Assembly: GCA_900555955.1 (NCBI GenBank)
Contig: USNA01000025.1
Coordinates: 1-9,454 of the forward strand
Direction: 5' to 3'
DNA length: 9,454 nt
From: an uncultured Collinsella sp.
Lineage (GTDB): Bacteria > Actinomycetota > Coriobacteriia > Coriobacteriales > Coriobacteriaceae
Positions 1-7,300 of the stretch are shown here, one piece after another. A program made the position numbers and the translations under genes. Under the pieces are notes generated by a model. That model saw only the letters and a list, made by a program, of their open reading frames with translations. It made no database searches and was not told the DNA's origin. Positions within the stretch are counted from its first letter, which is position 1, and each line of letters begins with the position of its first letter.

Positions 1-908
1 GATGCCCGAGCGTCGCGCGGCTGCAACGCGTCGGTAAAACGCTCGCCGGCGGCATTGAGCAGAATCGCGCCCTCGCCGCGGCAGCTCTCGCTGATCAGGA
101 ATGTACGACCCGGCTGCGGCGAGAACAGGCCCGTGGGGTGGATCTGCACGTAGTCCAGGTGCTCCATCTTAATGCCATGCTCCTGAGCAATGTAGCAGGC
201 ATCGCCCGTGAGCTGCGGGTAGTTAGTCGAATGGTCGTATACGCCGCCGATACCGCCCGTAGCCCACAGCGTGTGGCGGGCATGGATCTTAAACGGCTTA
301 CCGGCATGCACGTCCTCAGCGGCATTTGCCAGCTCGTCGGAGGGGCGAGCCGAATCGCCCTCATCCACGGCAACGGCGACAACGCCGGTGCACACTGTGG
401 CGTCATCGCGCTCGGCGGTCAGGATGTCGGTCATGGCAACGTGTTCGAGAATCTGCACGTTGTCCAGCTTGCGGACAGCCTGGAGCAGCTTGGTCGTAAT
501 CTCCTTGCCCGTAATATCGGCATGGAAGGCGATGCGCGGGCGGCTGTGCGCGCCCTCGCGGGTAAAGTCGAGGCTGCCGTCGGCCTTGCGCTCAAAGTCC
601 ACGCCCATGGCCAGCAGGTCGTTGATGACCGAGCGGCTCGAGCGAATCATGATGTCAACGCTCTCGCGGCGGTTCTCGTAGTGGCCGGCATGCATGGTGT
701 CCTCAAAGAAGGCGTCGTAGTCAGAACCCTCGGGCAGTACACAGATGCCGCCCTGCGCGAGCATCGAATCGCACTCATCGACGGCACCCTTGGAGAGCAT
801 GATTACGCGCGTGCTCGTCGGCAGATTGAGAGCCGCATACAGGCCCGCCACGCCGCAACCAGCAATGACGACGTCACACTCCATATCGGGGTATTGTTTG
901 TTTTCCAC
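1..908 (-). CDS. nadB: L-aspartate oxidase (NadB), 5' part; gene runs off the left edge
   Basis: FAD enzyme that oxidises L-aspartate to iminoaspartate, the first step of de novo NAD synthesis; NadA uses the product. The frame is open for 302 codons from a GTG at 906-908 to the window edge, roughly the first 55-60% of a usual NadB of about 530 residues. Visible motifs: FAD-binding GxGxxG as GCGVAG (17-22), SMLAQGG (48-54), EGAHSR (118-123), ATGG (216-219), QIHPTGL (255-261), SESCRGEG (273-280) and LQPRD (295-299), matching the NadB ELAPRD segment. The GTG start is chosen because AAGGGAGAGG (915-924) lies 6 nt before it; the next candidate, ATG at 882-884, has no such site. It follows nadA with a 56-nt gap containing a hairpin, so the two are probably co-transcribed. 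Fumarate reductase or succinate dehydrogenase flavoproteins are relatives, but the nadA linkage and motifs favour NadB. Confidence 0.93.
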   Translation of the reverse strand, partial: MENKQYPDMECDVVIAGCGVAGLYAALNLPTSTRVIMLSKGAVDECDSMLAQGGICVLPEGSDYDAFFEDTMHAGHYENRRESVDIMIRSSRSVINDLLAMGVDFERKADGSLDFTREGAHSRPRIAFHADITGKEITTKLLQAVRKLDNVQILEHVAMTDILTAERDDATVCTGVVAVAVDEGDSARPSDELANAAEDVHAGKPFKIHARHTLWATGGIGGVYDHSTNYPQLTGDACYIAQEHGIKMEHLDYVQIHPTGLFSPQPGRTFLISESCRGEGAILLNAAGERFTDALQPRDARA

Positions 909-926
909 AGGAATCCTCTCCCTTGT

Positions 927-961
927 AATGTGGCATAAGGGATGGTCCCTCATGTCACATT
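927..961 (-). promoter_or_regulatory. Intercistronic hairpin between nadA and nadB
   Basis: An imperfect palindrome fills the gap between the two genes. AATGTG (927-932) pairs with CACATT (956-961), CAT (934-936) with ATG (952-954), and AGGGA (938-942) with TCCCT (946-950) around a 3-nt loop. Of 16 opposed positions 14 are Watson-Crick, and a further one is G:U in the minus-strand RNA. It begins 3 nt after the nadA stop and ends 2 nt before the nadB ribosome binding site. There is no T-tract, so it is not an ordinary terminator. It could stabilise the mRNA, adjust NadB translation, or be a protein-binding site; the role is inference. Confidence 0.6.
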
Positions 962-964
962 GGC

Positions 965-1990
965 TTAGCGCGCCGCGTACTCGAGCATGCGGTCGAGCGT
1001 GAGCTTGGCCTGATCGGCGGCCTCGTCCGACACGCCAATCTGCACCTCGCCCTCGCCCGTCTCCAGGCAGTGCACGAGCTTTTCGAGCGTGATGAGATCC
1101 ATGTTGACGCAGGTGGGCTGCACCGCAGGGAAGTAGAACTTCTTGCCGGTGCCCTGGCAGCGGCGCTCGAGTTCGTAGAGCACGCCGCGGACCGTCACGA
1201 TGATGAACTCGCTCGCGTCCGACTCCTCGGCATACTTGATGATGCCGGCAGTAGAGCCGATGTAGTCAGCCTCGGCCAGGACGTCGGCCTTGCACTCGGG
1301 GTGAGCCAGCACGAGCGCGTCGGGGTGCGCCTCCTGCGCGTCGACGATCTGCTCGACGGTGATGATGTGATGACGCGGGCAGTAGCCGTTGTTGAGGATG
1401 ACGTGCTTTTGGGGCACCTGCTCGGCCACAAAGCGGCCCAGGTTCTGGTCGGGAATGAACAAGATGTGCTGCTGCGGCAGCTCGGAGACGATCTTGACGG
1501 CGTTAGAGCTGGTAACGCACACATCACTCCAGCTCTTGATCTCGACCGTGGAGTTGACGTAGCACACCACGGCCAGGTCGTCGCCATACTCGGCGCGCGC
1601 CGCGTCGACCATCTCGCGCTTGACCATGTGCGCCATGGGACAGTCCGCGCCCGGCTCGGGCAGCAGCACGGTCTTGGTGGGATTGAGCAGCTTGGCGCTC
1701 TCGCCCATAAACTCTACGCCGCACAGCACGATCGTCTGCTGCGGCAGGCTCTTGGCGAGTTTTGCCAGGTAGAAGCTGTCGCCGACGTAATCGGCAACGG
1801 CTTGGACCTCGGGCGCCACATAATAGTGCGCCAGGATCACTGCGTCACGTTGGGTTTTTAGCTGATGAATGGCCTCGACGAGCTCTGCGGGCACCAGTGC
1901 CGCGCGCTCCGTTGCCGTCGTTGCCGATGCCAGGCCGGCCGCGATATCGCGTGCAAGCTCCGACGCATCCATGTTCGCGCTCTGTGCCAT
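965..1990 (-). CDS. nadA: Quinolinate synthase A (NadA)
   Basis: Cytoplasmic [4Fe-4S] enzyme that condenses iminoaspartate with dihydroxyacetone phosphate to quinolinate, the precursor of the NAD ring. The protein has 341 residues, a normal length for the family. Visible hallmarks: AHYY (54-57) near the N-terminus, the first cluster cysteine C90 in VLCGVEFMGES, YVNST (144-148), the second cluster cysteine C233 in HPEC, and the third, C294, in QPTCVNM. All three expected cluster ligands are present. The frame also allows a TTG at 1991-1993, but the AGAGAGGGG ribosome binding site (1996-2004) sits only 2 nt from that TTG and 5 nt from the ATG at 1988-1990, so the ATG is preferred. The stop is TAA (965-967). 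It is the first gene of a minus-strand nadA-nadB operon; its probable promoter lies inside a palindrome at 2026-2075. Confidence 0.97.
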   Translation of the reverse strand: MAQSANMDASELARDIAAGLASATTATERAALVPAELVEAIHQLKTQRDAVILAHYYVAPEVQAVADYVGDSFYLAKLAKSLPQQTIVLCGVEFMGESAKLLNPTKTVLLPEPGADCPMAHMVKREMVDAARAEYGDDLAVVCYVNSTVEIKSWSDVCVTSSNAVKIVSELPQQHILFIPDQNLGRFVAEQVPQKHVILNNGYCPRHHIITVEQIVDAQEAHPDALVLAHPECKADVLAEADYIGSTAGIIKYAEESDASEFIIVTVRGVLYELERRCQGTGKKFYFPAVQPTCVNMDLITLEKLVHCLETGEGEVQIGVSDEAADQAKLTLDRMLEYAAR

Positions 1991-2025
1991 CAAGGCCCCT
2001 CTCTTTTGGCGAATCTTGGGGCTTT

Positions 2026-2054
2026 AGTATGACACCTGGCTTTACAGCTGACAA
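2026..2054 (-). promoter_or_regulatory. Probable sigma-70-type promoter of nadA-nadB
   Basis: On the minus strand, TTGTCA (2049-2054, one mismatch to TTGACA) is followed after exactly 17 nt by CATACT (2026-2031, four of six matches to TATAAT). Transcription would begin near 2019, giving a leader of about 30 nt before the nadA ATG. The -35 box and the whole spacer lie inside the palindrome at 2032-2075, which suggests repressor control. The boxes are read directly; activity is inferred. Confidence 0.6.
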
Positions 2055-2075
2055 GACAGCTGTAAAGCCAGGTGT
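2032..2075. repeat. Perfect 19-bp palindrome overlapping the nadA promoter; candidate operator
   Basis: ACACCTGGCTTTACAGCTG (2032-2050) is repeated exactly as its reverse complement at 2057-2075, with a 6-nt spacer. The inner half-sites CAGCTG are themselves palindromic. The right half on the minus strand coincides with the spacer of the predicted nadA promoter, and the -35 box sits at the centre. This placement fits an operator for a NAD- or niacin-responsive repressor; no regulator gene is in the window, so its identity is unknown. Alternatively it is an intergenic repeat that happens to lie here. Confidence 0.75.
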
Positions 2076-2094
2076 AAAGTTGGAATAAAGATTC

Positions 2095-2163
2095 AATCTT
2101 GGGGCGGGTCCATTTTCGAACTGGCAAGCTGAGGATAGTTGAAAATGGACCCGCCCCAAGATT
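2095..2163. repeat. 23-bp perfect inverted repeat with a 23-nt loop
   Basis: The left arm (2095-2117, beginning AATCTTGGGGCGGG) is matched exactly by its reverse complement at 2141-2163. AACT (2119-2122) and AGTT (2137-2140) extend the stem past a single bulged G. No coding frame crosses it convincingly and no T-tract follows on either strand, so a classical terminator is unlikely. The first 11 bases of the left arm recur at 2012-2022 in the nadA leader. It resembles a REP-type intergenic repeat; whether it is dispersed in the genome cannot be seen here. Confidence 0.75.
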
Positions 2164-2196
2164 CGAGCAGCCCGTTTTGTCCTGGGCCAAGGAGCA

Positions 2197-2405
2197 GTGG
2201 TCAAAAAAGGCCAAATATGAGTACTGTCACCAAATTAGTAGCAGCGATTTTCCAGTCCAGAGCAGCAAAATCGCCTTGTTTGGAGCCCGATCGCGACTCT
2301 GAAGGACGAAAATCGATACACTTTTGGCCGCTGGCACCGATTTTGGAGGCCATTTGGCTGCCACTAAACTGGTAACAGTACTCATATTTGGCCTTTTTTG
2401 ACCAC
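2197..2405. repeat. 209-bp element with long terminal inverted repeats (MITE-like or structured)
   Basis: The ends are inverted repeats: 2197-2227 and 2375-2405 are perfectly complementary over 31 bp (outer end GTGGTCAAAAAAGGCC), and the match continues to 49 positions with 45 identical (2197-2245 against 2357-2405). The 111-bp interior has no gene. It holds two smaller inverted repeats: GCGATTTT (2244-2251) with AAAATCGC (2267-2274), and AAAATCG (2309-2315) with CGATTTT (2338-2344), so the whole can fold as a branched structure. Each strand reads A6, stem, T6, like a bidirectional terminator, but with a very large loop. No target-site duplication is visible at the flanks. It is either a non-autonomous mobile element or a dispersed intergenic repeat. 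Confidence 0.65.
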
Positions 2406-2420
2406 CGGGCTTCCGGCAGA

Positions 2421-2463
2421 CCCCAAAAGCGGGCCCGAGTCGCTCGATCCGGGCCCGCTGGGG
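2421..2463 (-). terminator. Rho-independent terminator of the surface-protein gene
   Basis: GCGGGCCCG (2429-2437) pairs exactly with CGGGCCCGC (2450-2458) around a 12-nt loop. On the minus strand the stem is followed by TTTT (2425-2428). It begins 12 nt after the TAG stop at 2476-2478. The T-tract is short, so termination may be incomplete; CCCC (2421-2424) can also pair with GGGG (2460-2463). Confidence 0.65.
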
Positions 2464-2475
2464 ACTGGCGCGCGA

Positions 2476-3672
2476 CTACGCGCGACGTTTCATGGCCCAC
2501 GCCATCAGCAGAGCCGCCATGCCGGCAGCGAGCACAGCACCAGCCATGACGTACGCGCTGTCGCCGGACTCAGGCAACGTCTCCTTGCCATCCTTTTTCT
2601 TAGGCTTGGAAGTCGTAGTCGTGGTGGTCGTAGTCGTGGCCTGGCTCGAACCGGGCGTCGGCGTGGGGTTGGCAGCCTCGGCAACGGTAAAGGTCGTCTC
2701 GGCAGTGCCCGTAGCCGAAACCACGCTCAGCTTGTGTTCGCCCACGCCGAGCGTCTTTAGGAAGCCCGCCTTGAGCGTCACGATCGTAGAGCCCTCGGTG
2801 AGCACGTAGTTCTCGGCCGCGACCTCCTTATCGTCAACCAGCACCTTCTGGAAGAACCTGAGCGGCGCGCTTGAGCGGAAGCTCAGGTCCTTGGCAGCGT
2901 CGACCACCATCGTCTGGCCCTTGCCGTCGATGATCTCGGGTGCCAGAATCGCGATCTCCTCGGTCTTGCCCTTCTCGCCGCAAACAGTGCACTCTTGATG
3001 CTTTTCGCCCTTGGCCTCAACGGTCGCCGGCTTGTCGATGACCCACTCAAAGGTATGCTCGGCCTTGTCGAGAACTTCGCCGCAGCGGCAGACATGCCAG
3101 TGATTCTTGGCGTCGTGTGCCCAGCCGGAGCCGTCGGGCTCGTGCTTGAGGACACCCTCGACCGTCACATTCACGTCGCCCTCGACATTCTTGAGCTCAT
3201 AGGTGCCCTTGGCGGAAAGCTTAACGGACGTGCCGTTGACCTTGACGGCGTAGTCCTTGCCCGCAAAGTACGCGCTGTCGATGCTCATGGTGAGCGTTGC
3301 AGTCCCGTGCCAATCGAGCTCGGTTGCCGTCGAGGTGAGCGCGTAGCCTACCTGATTGCTCGGCAGCGTCACGACCAGCTTGGGACCGGCCACCACGGTA
3401 ACCTCGGTAGCGGAAGAGGCGTCGTAGTTGGCCTTGGCCTGGTAGCGCACCTCATACGTGCCGGCAGCAAGACCCGTAAGCTCGGCCGCGCCCTCGCCCA
3501 CCGCCTGATACTCGTCAGCACCCTTGGTACGCCACTCCATCGTCGCGTCGACGCCCGTGATCTTGCCGTCACACTTGCCGCTCACGGTCTCGGCCGCAGC
3601 CTGGAACACCGGCGCGCCCTGCGCGGCGTTCTTGATGGAGAAGTCGCACGTCAGGCCCTCGGCGGGCAGCGC
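2476..3672 (-). pseudogene. Detached C-terminal part of the surface protein, with LPESG wall anchor
   Basis: This is the continuation, in the same frame, of the gene at 3673-9117 beyond its amber codon: 398 open codons ending at TAG 2476-2478. In order it carries the last strand of an MBG-like module, a third copy of the METVS/MEWR-type module, a CxC and a CxxC motif (around 3080-3096 and 2979-2991), a pre-anchor domain with SFRSSAPLRFF, nine consecutive Thr, a Lys-rich stretch, the sorting motif LPESG (2563-2577), a hydrophobic segment and the tail KRR. That is the standard layout of a sortase substrate. A GTG at 3607-3609 has no ribosome binding site and no signal peptide follows it, so independent expression is unlikely. 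The sequence is free of further stops or frameshifts and closely matches the upstream repeat copy, suggesting very recent loss, readthrough of the amber codon, or a sequence error. Confidence 0.8.
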
Positions 3673-4368
3673 CTAGGTGCCCGCTGCCTTGCCCTTCAGC
3701 GCAGTGAGGGTCGCGGTATAGGTGCCAACCTCGGTCTGAGAGCCCTCGACGGTCGCACCAAGGTCATCGTCGTCGATAACGTTGCCGAGCGTCGCCTCGG
3801 GGCAGTGCTCCTTGCCATCGTAAACAAACTCGCTGGTACCCCACTTCACAGTGAGCACGCGCTGGTTGATGGTGAACACGCCGTCAACAAACGTGATGTT
3901 GTAGTTGGGGTTAGCGTCCTTGGCCTGCGTCAGGTGCAGAGCATAGCCGCCGTCGCGCACGTTGTCGTCATCTTCGCGCGTAATCTCAATGCCCTGAAGG
4001 CTCTCGCCCTCGACAAGCTCGCCGGATGTGATCGCCCACGTAAACACGGGGTCGGCCTCGCCGTACGTCTTGGAGGAGGTATCGGCTGCGACCGTGATCG
4101 CGCGCGGCTTGACCTCGAGCGTAACCTCACCCTCGGCAGTCGCACCGTCAATCGTCACCTGGTAGGCAACGGTCAGCGTGCCGACGTCCTTAATCTTGGG
4201 GGCCTCGGGGGACCAGTTCTTGCCGTCGGTGCTGTACTGGGCCGTTGCGCCCTCGGGCAGGCTCGTCGCGTCGACCGTGTGATACGCACCGTCGTACTCA
4301 TCGGAGTAGCCAACGATGGCGGCAGCCGGAATCTCGACCTCGGCCAGCTTGTGACCGCAAACTTTGCA
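2992..4368 (-). repeat. Tandem unit 2 (1377 nt), containing the amber codon
   Basis: The same module order as unit 1, with clear protein identity (for example VTLEVKPRAITVAA, SGELVEGESLQGIEI and DGGYALHLTQ occur in both). The amber codon falls at 3673-3675, three residues before LPAEGLTC. Past 2991 only the start of a third unit follows before the pre-anchor domain replaces it. Confidence 0.75.
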
Positions 4369-7300
4369 CTTCTGTTGCTTGGATCCCTTCTCGGTTGCCG
4401 TGGGAGCCTTGACGACGACCCACTCAAAGTCGTGCTTGGCCTCGTCGATCTTGTCACCACAGGCGCACTGGTGCCAATGCGTGCTGTCGTCGGAAAGCCA
4501 CTCATCGTTCACGGCCTCGTGCTTGCGCACGCCCTCGACGGCGACAACGAGGTCGCTCTCGGCGTTCTGAACGGTAAACTCACCACGCACGTCGGGCGTC
4601 ACAACGGCATTGTTGACCTTGACGGCGTAAGAGTCGTTGTCAGTAAAGTAGCCGCTCTCGATGCCGACCGTGAGGGTGGTTGAACCGTGCCAGTCAAGCT
4701 CGTCCGGGCTCGCCGTGATCGTATAGCCGACCTGCTTGGCAGGCAGCGTCACGACGAGCTTGCCGCCGGCATTAACGGTAACCTCGGTGGCGGAGGAGGC
4801 ATCATGGTCGCTATCGGCGCGGTAGCGCACCTCGTACGTGCCGACAGCACAATCCGTAATCTCAGTCACGCCATCGGGCACGCCCTGATACTCGCCAGAT
4901 CCCTTGGCGCGCCACTCCATCTTCGCGTCGACACCCGTGATCTTACCGTCGGACTTGCCACTCACAGTCTCAGCTGTGGCCTGGACCTTCGGCGCGCCCT
5001 GGGGCGCCTTCTTGATGGAGAACTCACACGTCAGGCCTTCGGCGGGAAGCTTGTAGTTACCCGCGTCATCGCCCGTCAGCTCGGTGATTTTCGCCGTGTA
5101 GGTGCCGGCCTTGACCTTGGCGCCGTCGACGTACGCGGAGACATCGTCACCCTCGATGACATTGTGGAGTTTCGCTTGGGGGCAGTGTTTCTCGCCGTCG
5201 TAGGTGAACTCAGTAGTGGTGTCCCACGTTACGGAGAGCTCGCGCTTGCCGATCGTAAAGGTGCCATCCTTGAACGTAATCTTGTAGTTGGAGTTGGCGC
5301 CCTCAGGCTGCGTCAGGTGCAGAGCATAGCCACCGTCGCGCACGGCGTCGCAATCTTCGCGCTCAATTTCAATGCCCTGAAGGCTCTCGCCCTCAACGAG
5401 CTCGCCAGAAGTGACGTCATACGTAAACTTGGGATCGTCCTCACCATAGGTCTTGGAGGCGTCCTGCGCCGCGACCGTTATCGCACGCGGTTTGACCTCA
5501 AGCGTCACCTTGCCGTCGACCGCCGCGTCATCAATCGTGACGCGATAGTCGACCGTCACACTGCCGGCGTCCCTAATGCTGGGCGCATCGCTCGTCCAGC
5601 TGCCGTCAGCAGCCTTGTACTCAACGACGGCGCCCTCGGGCAGGGCCGAAGCATCGACAGAGTGGTCCTTGCCGTCATATTTGCCCGAATAGCCCTTAAC
5701 AGCCAGGGCCGGAATCTCTAGCGCGCCCGACTCATGGCCGCACACGGAGCACGTACCATGTTTGGAGCCGGTCTCGGTAACCGTCGGCTGCTTGTCGATT
5801 GTCCATTTATACGCATGCTCGGCGTACATCTTAATTGTGATGGTCTCTTTGTTGCCGGCAGTGTCCGTAGCCACGATTACATGCTCTGTACCGGCATCGC
5901 CTTCAGCGGCCTTAACCGTGTACTTTCCGTCCTTGCCAGCCTTGAGCTCCTTGCCGTTATCGGTAACCGCCACCGTCTCGTCGCGGTCATCGAACACGTC
6001 AAACGAAACGCTCTCGCAGTAGGCCTTATCTACCCAGAGGTCATAAATGGTGGGGGCGTAAGTGTCCACGTAGGTATAACGTTCTTCATCCCACCTGCCG
6101 CTGCAAACCCTGCAGACCTTTTGACGAACACCATCGGCCTCAGGCGTGGCGGGCGTAACGATCTCATATTTCCACCTGCAGGGCTGGTGCTCCTGAGTCT
6201 TCTTGCAATACTTGCAGACCTTAACGTGGCTACCTTCGCCATTCGGCTTCCAGGCAGCGTTGTCGGCAACGGCATGGGGGCCCTGCTCGATCTTAACCTC
6301 GGCATCGGCAGACGCATTGTGGTTGCTATCCTCGGCAAAGCGGACGTAATACGTTCCCGACTTCGTAAGCCCGGTCAGTTTACCGTCAGACGGTATCTTC
6401 TGATAGCTCCCACTCGACCCGTGACGATATTCCATCGCCTTGGTCACGCCCGAGATAGAGCCGTCCTTGCTGCTGCACGTGGTCCAATTATTACCCACGA
6501 GCCCAGTCGGCGCCTTCTGATCGGCCTTGGAAATCTTCACAGTCGCGCTGCCCGTGACGGTCAGGTAGTCAGAAGCCGTCACACGATAGGATGTCGTGTG
6601 CTCGGCCGCATTGCGATAGGTCGGCTTGTCCGTCGTCCAATCACCGCCGTCTTCACGGTACTCAATTTTCATATCCGCCGGAACGGGGTCATTCTTAACG
6701 TTGACCGTAATGCCGTGCTCGTCGCCATCATAGGTGCCATCGAAGCCAGCGACCTCGAGGTCAAAGCGCGAAACGTCAACGATCTCCCATTTGAGCGTCA
6801 GAACACTTGTGGTGCCGCCATCGGTCGTGAAGTTGCCCTTACCGATGACAATGCACTCGTATTGCCCTGGCTCGGTCTGCTTCAGTCCGGATTCACTTCG
6901 AGCGCTGAGCTCGTAATCCTTGCCCTCAACGAGATCGACCCACTCGCCGGCGCCGTTCTTGAACTTTGCACTTTCAACGACAGGCTGATGTTCCTTGCCG
7001 TCATAGGCATACTTGCCCGCGCCCTTGCCGCCGTCTTTAAGGGTGAACTTGTAGGATTGATTCTTGACCAAGCGACGCTGCGAAATCTCAAAAGACTTCT
7101 TGCCCTCGAGCGTCTGACCAGAGGCAGTCTTAAAGCTCGTAACGACATAGTAGTAGCCGGCGTCCGTCGGGGCGCCCTTGAGCTTGGTGCCGTTTTTATA
7201 TGCCTCGGCGTCCGCCTGGGACTTGCACTGATACCACGTGAATTCATCGCTGGCCGTCACGCCCATCTGCTCCAGATTCCACGCGCCGTCCTTGTTCAAA

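Noticed and set aside
1990..2214. Small open frames across the intergenic inverted repeats
   Set aside because: They run through palindromes, carry no ribosome binding site of note and encode no recognisable sequence.
2476..3609. Independent gene starting at the GTG 3607-3609
   Set aside because: There is no ribosome binding site, the start falls in the middle of a repeat module, and a wall-anchored protein without a signal peptide would not be exported. It is the tail of the interrupted gene.
3673..3675. Amber codon read as pyrrolysine or a reassigned TAG
   Set aside because: The same gene ends in TAG (2476-2478), the homologous residue is Tyr, and nothing in the window points to a pyrrolysine system. 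Ordinary nonsense mutation, readthrough or sequence error are simpler.
2995..4683. Long plus-strand open frame (562 codons) opposite the surface-protein gene
   Set aside because: It is antisense to a gene with clear signal peptide, repeats and anchor; its protein is a low-information mix rich in Leu, Val, Arg and Gly, as produced by high-GC codon bias, with no recognisable domain.
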